In this document: piece by piece, positions 1 through 6,198 of the stretch
How the letters are laid out: each line of letters opens with the position of its first letter
Numbering within the stretch: position 1 is the stretch's first letter
Origin: an uncultured Flavobacteriales bacterium
Lineage (GTDB): Bacteria; Bacteroidota; Bacteroidia; Palsa-965
DNA: 8,374 nt
NCBI GenBank assembly: GCA_946478675.1
Contig: CAMLEF010000204.1
Coordinates: 1 to 8,374, forward strand
Reading direction: 5' to 3'
Position numbers and translations under genes: made by a program
Notes under the pieces: generated by a model
What the model was told of the DNA's origin: nothing
What the model saw: the letters and a program-made list of their open reading frames with translations, nothing else
Database searches by the model: none

Positions 1-525
1 TACGCCGACGTGCCGCTGGCTGCAGGAACGGCGTTTGTCGCAGGATACGATCTCAGCTCGATCAAGCGCAAGGAAATTCCTTACCTGCGCCGCAAGATCG
101 GCATCGTGTTCCAGGATTTCCAGCTGCTGTACGATCGCAGCATCAACGAGAATTTATACTTCGTGATGCGCGCAACGGGCTGGAGCGACAAGAAAAAAAT
201 GCAGGAACGCGCACAGGAAGCGCTCGATAAAGTCGGCCTCGCCACGAAGGGACACAAGCTTCCGCACGAACTTTCCGGCGGCGAACAGCAACGCGTCTCC
301 ATCGCACGCGCGCTGCTTAACGATCCCGAAGTCATTCTCGCCGACGAGCCCACTGGCAACCTCGATCCTGAAACATCCGAAGGCATCATCAAGCTGCTGC
401 TCGACATCAGCAAGACCGGCCGCGCCGTCATCATTGCCACGCACGACATGCTCGTCGTGAACAAATTTCCTTCGCGCACGCTGAAGTGCGAGAACGGGGA
501 AATCGTGGAAATGCAAAACGTTTAA
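1..525 (+). CDS. ftsE: FtsE-type ABC transporter ATP-binding protein (5' truncated by window edge)
   Basis: The frame is open from base 1, so the start and the Walker A region (about 45 residues) lie outside the window; 174 residues are visible. In visible numbering the Q-loop is VFQDFQ (Gln38), the ABC signature LSGGEQQR is at 91-98, Walker B is VILADE (Glu116 as catalytic base), the D-loop is GNLDP, and the H-loop His148 is in IIATHD. LRRKIGIVFQDFQLL and the GNLDPETSE ending point to FtsE rather than LolD or MacB, which share the LSGGEQQR class. FtsE is the cytoplasmic ATPase that pairs with membrane protein FtsX and controls peptidoglycan hydrolase activity at division. No ftsX is visible here. 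A terminator follows 17 bp after the stop, so this is the last gene of its transcript. The family call is firm; the FtsE subclass is likely. Confidence 0.8.
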   Translation, partial: YADVPLAAGTAFVAGYDLSSIKRKEIPYLRRKIGIVFQDFQLLYDRSINENLYFVMRATGWSDKKKMQERAQEALDKVGLATKGHKLPHELSGGEQQRVSIARALLNDPEVILADEPTGNLDPETSEGIIKLLLDISKTGRAVIIATHDMLVVNKFPSRTLKCENGEIVEMQNV

Positions 526-542
526 CGGTTACTGCTATAAAG

Positions 543-578
543 AAAACGCCGAAGGAATTGGAACCTTCGGCGTTTTTT
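543..578 (+). terminator. Intrinsic terminator after ftsE, probably bidirectional
   Basis: A 13-bp perfect stem (543-555 with 564-576, core ACGCCGAAGG) encloses an 8-nt loop and runs into six T residues at 573-578. Read on the minus strand, the same stem ends in TTTTCTTT, so it could also stop transcripts of the convergent M16 peptidase gene. Confidence 0.9.
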
Positions 579-596
579 ATTTACTGTTGAATCGGG

Positions 597-660
597 CATT
601 CGTGCATTCGGTCATTCGTGCATTCGGTCATTCGTGCATTCGGTAATTCGTGCATTCGGT
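597..660. repeat. Tandem repeat, four 16-bp units
   Basis: Four units of CATTCGTGCATTCGGT start at 597, 613, 629 and 645; the first three are identical and the fourth begins AATT instead of CATT. A partial fifth copy (AATT) follows at 661. Each unit is two related 8-bp halves, CATTCGTG and CATTCGGT. The sequence from 604 to 618 reappears inverted at 746-760, so the array and the far side of the gap could pair. It lies in the convergent gap between ftsE and the M16 gene, and no gene is seen in the gap. Confidence 0.85.
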
Positions 661-701
661 AATTAGGAATTGTACCGATTTCGGATCTTCTTATTTTCTG
701 A

Positions 702-719
702 CATTCTGAATTCAGAATG
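702..719. repeat. 18-bp perfect palindrome
   Basis: CATTCTGAATTCAGAATG is fully self-complementary around the 710/711 axis. As RNA it would form a 7-bp stem with an AATT loop. No U-run follows on either strand, so it is not a clear intrinsic terminator. The words resemble the CATTCGGT repeat next to it. Confidence 0.7.
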
Positions 720-745
720 AACGGCAACCGGTTTTTCCGAATTTC

Positions 746-760
746 CGAATGACCGAATGC
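746..760. repeat. Inverted copy of the CATTCGGT words
   Basis: This 15-bp stretch is the exact reverse complement of 604-618 inside the tandem array. It sits just downstream of the M16 peptidase stop (minus strand), so a transcript crossing the gap could form a long stem with the array. Confidence 0.7.
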
Positions 761-767
761 CCCTTTT

Positions 768-3719
768 TTACTGCCCTTTAATCTTCAGATTTTTCTTTCC
801 CTTCTTTTTCTTCTGCGGCTCGGGTTGCGGAGCGGGTTCTTCTTTCTTCGGCTCCTGCGGTTTTACTTCGGCCGCTTTCGGAACCGGGTTGCCGCTCGCG
901 TCCACTTCGACGACTTCATAACCGAGCTTCGCCAGTGATGCGCCGATCTTCGCTTTGTCGCCGACAACGGAGATCACCATGTGCTCGGGATCGAGCCATT
1001 TTTTCGCGAGTGCGTCGACATCACTTTCGGTGAGGCCCTGCAGCGTTTTGTTCTGTTGCTCGGTGTAGTTCGACGGCAGGTTGTAGTCGATGATATTTTT
1101 CATGAACATCAGCTTCTGGTACGGATCTTCATACGCGAGCGCCTCGCTCTGTGAAACGGAACGCTTCGTGTAATCGAGCTCTTCCTGCGTCACGCCGTTG
1201 GCTGCGTAATCTTTGATCGTCTTCATGAATTCCGCTACTGCGCTGTCGGACGCATCCCAACGCACACCGGCATACGCGACGTACATGCCCGTATAGGTCG
1301 AACCGGTGAATTGCGATCCTGCGCCGTACGTCCAGCCTTTTTCTTCGCGCAGCTTCAGGTTGAGATGGCTGTTGAAGTTTCCGCCGAGCTCGTAGTTCAT
1401 CATTTTCGCTTTGTAATATTCGCCGTTTGCGTCATAGGGCAACGCGACACGACCGATGCGGATCTCCGACTGTGCGGCCTCCGGCTTGTTGAAGAGATAG
1501 ATTTTCGTCGGGCCAGGTTGTCCGGCAGGCATGATCGCCGTTTCCGATTTCAGCTGCGCGTTCGTCGATTTCCAGTTGCGGAGAAAATCCAGCTTCGGCG
1601 AAAGCTGCTGCTGCGAGAGATCGCTCACAACAATGAAGCGGCTGATGTTCGGCGAGAACATTTTGTGGTAATACGCTTTCACGTCTTCCAGCGTAATGCG
1701 CGAAACCGTAGATTCCGTTCCGATCGAAGGATAACCCATGTTGCTGTTGGAGCCGAAGAGCATGCGGTTGAACACGAAGCTTGCCATCGAGCTCGCCTGC
1801 GTCGACATGTTCGCGATGGCTTCGAGCTGCTGCTTCTTCATGAGATCGAATTCCGTCGCGTCGAATTTCGGATGGAAAAGTTTTTCGTCGAGCAGCGCCA
1901 GCGTCGGATCGAGATTGCGGCTGAGCGCCGTCACGCTGACCTGGATCTCATCGGTGGTCATGCTGATACTGACGTCGCTGCCGAGCAGCTCGAGCTGTTC
2001 TTCGATATCGCCGGCCGAATGTTTTTCCGTCGACTGGTCGAGCATCTTCACGAGCAGGTACGCGATGCCGGCCTGCGCGGTGTCTTCCTGGCGATGGCCC
2101 GCAGAAATATTCAACATGAGATACGTGCGCGGAATTTCCGTCGACTGCGTGCCGATGAGCTGCAGGCTGTTCGCAAACTGGTCGCGCCAGAGGGAAGGAG
2201 CATGCACCGCAGGCGTTGCGGTCGATTCCGGATGCTTGAAGCGATCGAAATTGTCGACGGCTTTGCGCGCGGTGAGGCCTTTGTATTCCGGGCTTTCTTC
2301 GGCGCCGGGCTTATGCGCGGGAATCATGTAATTATCCGGGCGCGCTTTCAGCTCCGGTTTTCCTTTCGGACAAACGGTGAGCACGACGGCCGGTTTATTC
2401 TTGATGTACTTGTTGTACACGCGCATCACGTCTTCTTTCGTCACCTTCTGGTAACGGTCGAGATCTTTCGCGATCATATTCGGATTGCCCGTAAACGTCT
2501 GGTAGCTCGCCAGCAATGCGCCTTTGCCTTGCACGCTCGTCATGTTATCGAGCAGGAAACCTTCGATCGTGAGCTTGTAACGTTTCAGGTCTTCATCGGT
2601 AACACCGCGTTTTTCAAATTGCGCCAACGCAACGTTGATGAGGCTGTCGGCTTCGTGTGGCGTGTGCCCGGGAAACGTGCGGATGTTCATCGCGATTTGT
2701 CCTCCAAGTTCCATTGTTGCGCTGTACATCGAAGCGCTCGCAGCGACTTTCGTCTCGACGAAGGTTTTGTAGAACACCGAATTTTTGCCTTCGGAAATGA
2801 TGTTGCACAACGCATCGAGCGCCGCTTCATCCGCATCGTAAGAAGGAACGCCGGGACGGGCGATCGTCAGCTGCGGGAAACGCACGTTGTCTTCGTAAGA
2901 GATGCAACGGTCTGCGGTGAGGGCGCCCGGCATCTTCGGCATATTCTTCACTTCGGGGCCACGCGGAATGCTGCCGAAATATTTCTCGACCATCTTCAGC
3001 ACGTCGGCCGTTTTCACGTCACCGGCAATTGTCAGCGTGGCGTTGTTCGGGCCGTACCAGCGCAGGAAGAAATTTTTCAGGTCCTGCACATTCACGCGGT
3101 TGAGGTCTTCGATGTAGCCGATCGTCGTCCACGAATACGGATGACCTTCGGGATACATCGCCTCGCCGATCTTTTCCCACACGAGGCCGTACGGTGCATT
3201 GTCGTAACGCTGGCCGCGCTCGTTCTTCACGGTCGAACGCTGCACTTCGAATTTATGCTGCGTTACCGAATCGAGCAGGAAGCCCATGCGGTCGGATTCG
3301 AGCCACAGCGCCATCTCGAGATAATTCGAAGGAACCGTCTCGAAATAATTCGTGCGGTCGGTGTTCGTCGAACCGTTCAGCTCGCCGCCTGCTTCGTTGA
3401 TCAGTTTGAAATGTTCTTCATCGGCTACGTGCTCCGAACCCTGGAACATCATGTGCTCGAAGAAGTGCGCAAAACCGGAACGGCCTTCCTGCTCGCGCGC
3501 AGAGCCGACGTGATACGTAACGTCGACATACACGATCGGATCGGAATGATCTTCATGCACGACGAGCGTGAGCCCGTTCGGGAGAAGATATTTCTGGTAC
3601 GGGATCACCAGCTTGCCGGCGCCGTTGGAAGTGACGGTCTCGACGAGTTTGGTTTTCGCCTGCGCATGCAGGAAGATCACGCCAAGCAGCAGCGCGAATG
3701 TTGAAAGAAGTTTTTTCAT
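768..3719 (-). CDS. Secreted M16-family zinc metallopeptidase, two-module (983 aa)
   Basis: Residues 1-21 form a signal peptide (Lys-Lys, a hydrophobic core, then HAQA), so the enzyme is exported to the periplasm or outer surface. The inverted zinc motif of the pitrilysin/M16 family is HFFEH at 85-89, with the third ligand probably Glu167 in VKNERGQ, 78 residues later; the spacing matches the family. Residues 45-250 or so form the active module and its M16_C partner follows. A second module begins near 510. There the zinc-site position reads GIAYLLVKM (551-559), with Tyr, Val and Lys in place of His, Glu and His, so it is catalytically dead as is usual. Arg791 and Tyr798 in LREEKGWTY are the conserved Arg/Tyr pair of the last domain. 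Residues 948-983 are a Pro/Lys/Glu-rich tail ending in Lys clusters. The ATG start fits the signal peptide and the -7 box 18 nt upstream. Substrate is unknown; the family degrades peptides in a closing chamber. Confidence 0.92.
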   Translation of the reverse strand: MKKLLSTFALLLGVIFLHAQAKTKLVETVTSNGAGKLVIPYQKYLLPNGLTLVVHEDHSDPIVYVDVTYHVGSAREQEGRSGFAHFFEHMMFQGSEHVADEEHFKLINEAGGELNGSTNTDRTNYFETVPSNYLEMALWLESDRMGFLLDSVTQHKFEVQRSTVKNERGQRYDNAPYGLVWEKIGEAMYPEGHPYSWTTIGYIEDLNRVNVQDLKNFFLRWYGPNNATLTIAGDVKTADVLKMVEKYFGSIPRGPEVKNMPKMPGALTADRCISYEDNVRFPQLTIARPGVPSYDADEAALDALCNIISEGKNSVFYKTFVETKVAASASMYSATMELGGQIAMNIRTFPGHTPHEADSLINVALAQFEKRGVTDEDLKRYKLTIEGFLLDNMTSVQGKGALLASYQTFTGNPNMIAKDLDRYQKVTKEDVMRVYNKYIKNKPAVVLTVCPKGKPELKARPDNYMIPAHKPGAEESPEYKGLTARKAVDNFDRFKHPESTATPAVHAPSLWRDQFANSLQLIGTQSTEIPRTYLMLNISAGHRQEDTAQAGIAYLLVKMLDQSTEKHSAGDIEEQLELLGSDVSISMTTDEIQVSVTALSRNLDPTLALLDEKLFHPKFDATEFDLMKKQQLEAIANMSTQASSMASFVFNRMLFGSNSNMGYPSIGTESTVSRITLEDVKAYYHKMFSPNISRFIVVSDLSQQQLSPKLDFLRNWKSTNAQLKSETAIMPAGQPGPTKIYLFNKPEAAQSEIRIGRVALPYDANGEYYKAKMMNYELGGNFNSHLNLKLREEKGWTYGAGSQFTGSTYTGMYVAYAGVRWDASDSAVAEFMKTIKDYAANGVTQEELDYTKRSVSQSEALAYEDPYQKLMFMKNIIDYNLPSNYTEQQNKTLQGLTESDVDALAKKWLDPEHMVISVVGDKAKIGASLAKLGYEVVEVDASGNPVPKAAEVKPQEPKKEEPAPQPEPQKKKKGKKNLKIKGQ

Positions 3720-3737
3720 GGGTGTATTGGCTTAAAG

Positions 3738-3745
3738 CAAAAGTA
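3738..3745 (-). promoter_or_regulatory. -7 promoter box of the M16 peptidase gene
   Basis: On the minus strand this reads TACTTTTG, matching the Bacteroidota TAnnTTTG box, and ends 18 nt before the ATG. No convincing -33 TTG element at the usual spacing was found. Confidence 0.55.
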
Positions 3746-3889
3746 GCCGCATTTGCCGATAAACACAGGACAAAAAATGACAAAAGGAGCACGGTTCTGT
3801 TCAGCGGCAAATCCTGCGCAGGAAGGATCGTCTATAGATTTAACACTTGTTATAAAGCCAATCTATTTCCCCACGTAAAAGAAGAACTA

Positions 3890-3930
3890 TTCCTGAATTT
3901 GCTGCTTATCTTTGTACAAACATTCAGGAA
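3890..3930. promoter_or_regulatory. 9-bp inverted repeat bracketing the bacilliredoxin promoter
   Basis: TTCCTGAAT (3890-3898) and its exact reverse complement ATTCAGGAA (3922-3930) flank the -7 box with a 23-bp spacer. Their centres are 32 bp apart, about three helical turns, so a dimeric regulator could bind the same face. This is an operator candidate only. Confidence 0.4.
3907..3914 (+). promoter_or_regulatory. -7 promoter box of the bacilliredoxin gene
   Basis: TATCTTTG is a perfect TAnnTTTG match, 33 nt before the chosen ATG. The expected start of transcription near 3918 leaves a leader of about 30 nt. No clear -33 TTG is visible at the expected distance. Confidence 0.65.
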
Positions 3931-3947
3931 CTAAAAAATCACAACAT

Positions 3948-4361
3948 ATGTATCCTCCCCAACTCGTTATGCCGATGAAAGCCGAGCTCGTTAACGCCGG
4001 CTTCGAAGATCTTACCTCACCTGATGCAGTTGATGCTGCCATCAAATCGCCGGGAACGGTGCTCGTGGTGGTGAATTCCGTTTGCGGATGCGCGGCAGGT
4101 GCTGCACGTCCGGGCGTTCGCCAGTCGCTGGAAGGTGACGGCAAAAAGCCGGGCAAGCTGACGACCGTTTTCGCCGGCTTCGATACGGAAGCAGTGGTGC
4201 AGGCGCGCAAGTATTTCATGCCCTACCCGCCTTCTTCCCCGGCCATCGCACTGTTCAAAGACGGCAAGCTCGTTCACTTCGTAGAGCGCCATCACATCGA
4301 AGGCCGCTCCGCGCAGATGATCGCCGATCACCTGAAAGACGCTTACGCGGAATTCTGCTAA
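3948..4361 (+). CDS. BrxA/BrxB-family bacilliredoxin (137 aa)
   Basis: The protein matches the YphP/YqiW (bacilliredoxin) family along its whole length: MYPPQLVMPMKAEL at the start, then VVVNSVCGCAAGAARPG. CGC at 46-48 is the active-site Cys-Gly-Cys that replaces the CxxC of thioredoxins. The cis-Pro segment MPYPPSSPAIALF is at 91-103. In this family the protein removes bacillithiol from mixed disulfides on oxidised proteins in the cytoplasm. A third cysteine, Cys137, is the last residue. The ATG at 3948 was chosen because homologues begin MYPPQ; an in-frame TTG at 3912 lies inside the -7 box and is unlikely. The gene is monocistronic, between its own promoter and a terminator. Whether it is BrxA or BrxB cannot be decided here. 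A bacillithiol-making host is inferred, since no bsh gene is in view. Confidence 0.92.
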   Translation: MYPPQLVMPMKAELVNAGFEDLTSPDAVDAAIKSPGTVLVVVNSVCGCAAGAARPGVRQSLEGDGKKPGKLTTVFAGFDTEAVVQARKYFMPYPPSSPAIALFKDGKLVHFVERHHIEGRSAQMIADHLKDAYAEFC

Positions 4362-4379
4362 GAAGAATTTTTAAAAGAG

Positions 4380-4412
4380 AAAATCCCCTGGTGCTGCTGG
4401 GGGATTTTTTTT
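4380..4412 (+). terminator. Intrinsic terminator after the bacilliredoxin gene
   Basis: A 9-bp stem AAAATCCCC (4380-4388) with GGGGATTTT (4400-4408), an 11-nt loop, and a T-run reaching 4412. It begins 18 bp after the stop. The convergent AraC gene ends at 4417, so the hairpin may serve both; the minus-strand U-tract (TTTTCTCTTTT) is less regular. Confidence 0.88.
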
Positions 4413-4416
4413 GTGC

Positions 4417-5214
4417 CTATGTAGAGATCTGCTTCTGGTATTCGCCCGGCGACGTCCCGACGATCTTTTTAAAATCACGGATGAAATGCGCCTGGTCGGC
4501 ATAACCGAGCTCGTGCGCGAGGCCGGCAAACGAAATTTCCGAACCGTCTTTCAAACGCTCTACCGCATCCATCAGGCGATAGCGGCGGATCACCCACTTC
4601 GGGCTGGCGCCGACGTACTGGCTGAAGTAGCGCTGCAAGGTGCGCAGGGTTTTGTGAGAAAGCTCCGCCATCTGTTCCGCGCGGACGATCGTGCGGTCGG
4701 CGATCACGCGTTCGATGAGCTGCCGGATCATTTCCGAATCAGGAACCGGAACAGGACGGAACGACAACAGGAATTCTTCGGTGAGTTGGATTTTCTCCTC
4801 TGCCGTTTGCGCTGCGAGAATGCGCTGTTCTGCTGCACGAAAATTTCTGCCGAGATCGTTTTCCGGCGAAATCATTTTGTTCGTGATCGTATGCAGTGAT
4901 CGCTGGTAGAACGGATAAAAGCCGCAGGGCCGGAATTTCACCGCGAACACATGCCCGTTTCCTTCGAGGCGTCGATTGAATTTCCCCAGATGAACACCGA
5001 CGATGCGCGATGCGTTTTTCTCGAACACGAGATGCGCCGAAGGGTGCGGAAGATTTCCCGCGATAAACGGCGTTGCTTCTTCGAGCGACCATTGCACCAT
5101 CCAGTAATGCTCGACGAACGGCACCAGCGCAGCGGAAGGACAATAGCGCGTGTGCTTCACCTGCTCTCCGGGAAAGCGCGTGATGATGCCACGGGATCGT
5201 TCGGTCTTCAGCAT
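4417..5214 (-). CDS. AraC-family transcriptional regulator (265 aa)
   Basis: The C-terminal 85 residues (about 177-261) are an AraC-type DNA-binding domain with two helix-turn-helix units. The first is around AEQMAELSHKTLRTLQRYF. The second, ISFAGLAHELGYADQAHFIR, runs into the family signature ending FKKIVGTSPGEYQ. The N-terminal part, with PSAALVPFVEHYWMVQW near residues 26-42, resembles the sensor domain of AraC proteins annotated as DUF6597; its ligand is unknown. The ATG at 5214 was preferred. An in-frame TTG at 5271 would add 19 residues of unremarkable sequence and would overlap the promoter of the divergent gene. No TAnnTTTG box for this gene was found in the short gap. Being divergent from the SRPBCC gene, separated by only 69 bp, suggests that this protein controls that gene, itself, or both. 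Confidence 0.88.
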   Translation of the reverse strand: MLKTERSRGIITRFPGEQVKHTRYCPSAALVPFVEHYWMVQWSLEEATPFIAGNLPHPSAHLVFEKNASRIVGVHLGKFNRRLEGNGHVFAVKFRPCGFYPFYQRSLHTITNKMISPENDLGRNFRAAEQRILAAQTAEEKIQLTEEFLLSFRPVPVPDSEMIRQLIERVIADRTIVRAEQMAELSHKTLRTLQRYFSQYVGASPKWVIRRYRLMDAVERLKDGSEISFAGLAHELGYADQAHFIRDFKKIVGTSPGEYQKQIST

Positions 5215-5240
5215 GTGTCGCGTTTGTTCAAGACCGGCGG

Positions 5241-5260
5241 AACGGCCCGTTTTATTTTTG
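5241..5260 (+). promoter_or_regulatory. Promoter region of the SRPBCC gene with a candidate operator
   Basis: TATTTTTG at 5253-5260 matches TAnnTTTG and ends 23 nt before the ATG. Directly upstream, 5241-5251 reads AACGGcCCGTT, a small dyad with perfect 5-bp arms in the spacer between the -33 and -7 positions. It could be a binding site for the divergent AraC regulator, although AraC proteins usually prefer direct repeats. No -33 TTG at normal spacing was found; a TTTG at 5223 is 26 nt away. Confidence 0.45.
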
Positions 5261-5283
5261 CGCTGAAACAAAATTCGTGATTT

Positions 5284-5718
5284 ATGAGCAACAAGCTGAC
5301 CGCAGAAGTGACTGCATTGATCCGCGCTACGCCGCAGGAAGTATGGAACGCCTTAACGCAACCGGAATTGATCCGCCAATATTTTTTCGGCACCGAAGCG
5401 ATCTCCGACTGGAAAGTGGGAAGTACGCTGCATTTCAAAGGCGAATGGGAAGGAAAACCGTATCTCGACAAAGGCTTCATCCTCGCCTCCGAGCCGAATC
5501 AACTTTTCCGATACAGTTACTGGAGCGCATTCTCCGGCATGCCCGACGTTCCCGAAAACTATGCGGAGATCACCTATGAAATTTCGCCGAAAGAGAACGG
5601 AACGGAATTACGCGTGATCCAAAACGGCATTCCCGACGAAGCGCGCAAAAAGCATTCGGAAGAAAACTGGAGAGTGGTGATCGAAGGATTGCGGAAGATC
5701 GTGCAGAAAGAGCAGTGA
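5284..5718 (+). CDS. SRPBCC / AHSA1-like domain protein (144 aa)
   Basis: The whole protein is one START-like (SRPBCC) fold of the AHSA1 family. It opens with a strand and the helix ATPQEVWNALTQPELIRQYFFG. The characteristic DWKVGS follows at 42-47, then antiparallel strands (STLHFKGEWEG, ITYEISPKENGTELRVIQ) and a closing amphipathic helix ENWRVVIEGLRKIV (127-140). The fold makes a hydrophobic pocket for a small ligand. No catalytic residues are known for this group and the ligand cannot be read from the sequence. Length is normal for single-domain members. The ATG at 5284 is the first residue of the fold and lies 23 nt after a -7 box. Its partner is the divergent AraC gene; AraC or ArsR regulators commonly sit next to such proteins. 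A terminator hairpin follows. Confidence 0.88.
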   Translation: MSNKLTAEVTALIRATPQEVWNALTQPELIRQYFFGTEAISDWKVGSTLHFKGEWEGKPYLDKGFILASEPNQLFRYSYWSAFSGMPDVPENYAEITYEISPKENGTELRVIQNGIPDEARKKHSEENWRVVIEGLRKIVQKEQ

Positions 5719-5784
5719 CCGATTGATTGATTGCCGATTGCCAATTGCGGAATTTTTCACTGCAATTCACAAGTCGTTTTTTTT
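5719..5784. repeat. Low-complexity GATTGCC words in the convergent gap
   Basis: After the SRPBCC stop, GATTGATTGATTGCC and GATTGCC run in tandem (about 5721-5740), then related CAATTGCGG and GCAATTC words. It is one more short-word repeat in an intergenic gap; no gene is seen in it. Confidence 0.5.
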
Positions 5785-5851
5785 AACCACATAGGCACAT
5801 AGAAAACATAGAAGAAAACTATGTGAATCTATGTGCCTATGTGGTTTTTTT
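5785..5851 (+). terminator. Long CATAGGCACATAG hairpin, terminator of the SRPBCC gene
   Basis: A 19-bp perfect stem pairs 5785-5803 with 5828-5846. After a small internal loop a second 6-bp stem (5806-5811 with 5819-5824) closes on a 7-nt loop. Seven T residues follow at 5845-5851 on the plus strand, while the minus strand ends in an A-run, so termination is expected for the rightward gene only. The stem is made of repeated CACATAG/CATAG words, and a degenerate relative lies at 7015-7048. Confidence 0.8.
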
Positions 5852-5856
5852 AGCGG

Positions 5857-5901
5857 GCCGGCACTGTGCGCATCGGCACACCGGCACATTAGCACATCGG
5901 C
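5857..5901. repeat. GCACATCGG/GCACATTAG word repeat with hairpin
   Basis: Words GCATCGG, CACACCGG, CACATTAG and CACATCGG follow one another with an 8 to 9-bp period. The left part folds: GCCGG (5857-5861) with CCGGC (5881-5885), and TGTGC (5865-5869) with GCACA (5876-5880), with a 3-nt bulge. It lies just after the gatC stop on the minus strand. There is no U-run, so it is not an obvious intrinsic terminator. Confidence 0.6.
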
Positions 5902-5904
5902 AAA

Positions 5905-6198
5905 TTATTTTTTCTCCACCACCTTCGGAACTTTGAAATAATCCGAATCGTGTTTGGGAGCGTTCATCAGGACGGCTTTGTGCGGGAGCGGCTCTTTCGT
6001 TTCGTCGTCGCGCAGGCGATTCACTTCTTCCGTCATGTAGATGAGCGGTTCGATGTTTTCCGTGTCGAGCTCATTGAGCTTTTCGACGAAACCGATCATA
6101 TTGTTCATGTCGTTGATCATCTTCGCTTCGGCTTCGTTTTCGAATTCGAGTCGGGCGAGATGGGCGACGTCTTTCACCGTTTTGCTGTCGATCTTCAT
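5905..6198 (-). CDS. gatC: Asp-tRNA(Asn)/Glu-tRNA(Gln) amidotransferase subunit C (97 aa)
   Basis: The length and the pattern MKIDSKTVKDVAHLARLEF, then NMIGFVEKLNELDTENIEPL, then LRDDE and the ending HDSDYFKVPKVVEKK are typical of GatC. GatC is the small belt subunit that wraps around GatA and stabilises its contact with GatB. The GatCAB complex converts Glu-tRNA(Gln), and in some organisms Asp-tRNA(Asn), to the correctly amidated tRNA in the cytoplasm. gatA and gatB are not in the window, as is common where the subunits are dispersed. The ATG at 6198 overlaps the stop of plsC in an ATGA junction, so it is probably translated by coupling from the same mRNA. No separate promoter is visible. 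Confidence 0.93.
   Translation of the reverse strand: MKIDSKTVKDVAHLARLEFENEAEAKMINDMNNMIGFVEKLNELDTENIEPLIYMTEEVNRLRDDETKEPLPHKAVLMNAPKHDSDYFKVPKVVEKK

Noticed and set aside
597..664. CRISPR array
   Set aside because: The 16-bp units abut with no unique spacers and there is no cas gene, so it is a simple tandem repeat.
1311..3704. A 797-residue open frame on the plus strand antisense to the M16 peptidase
   Set aside because: It is very rich in Arg, His and Phe, shows no domain, and mirrors the codon bias of the well-supported peptidase on the other strand. It is a shadow frame.
3912..3947. Bacilliredoxin starting at the TTG at 3912
   Set aside because: The TTG is part of the -7 box TATCTTTG and family members begin at MYPPQ.
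4411..4899. A 162-residue plus-strand frame opposite the AraC gene
   Set aside because: It starts in the terminator T-run and is antisense to a clear AraC domain; no family resemblance.
5215..5271. Longer AraC protein starting at the TTG at 5271
   Set aside because: The added 19 residues are unlike a conserved N-terminus and would overlap the SRPBCC promoter; the ATG at 5214 is simpler.
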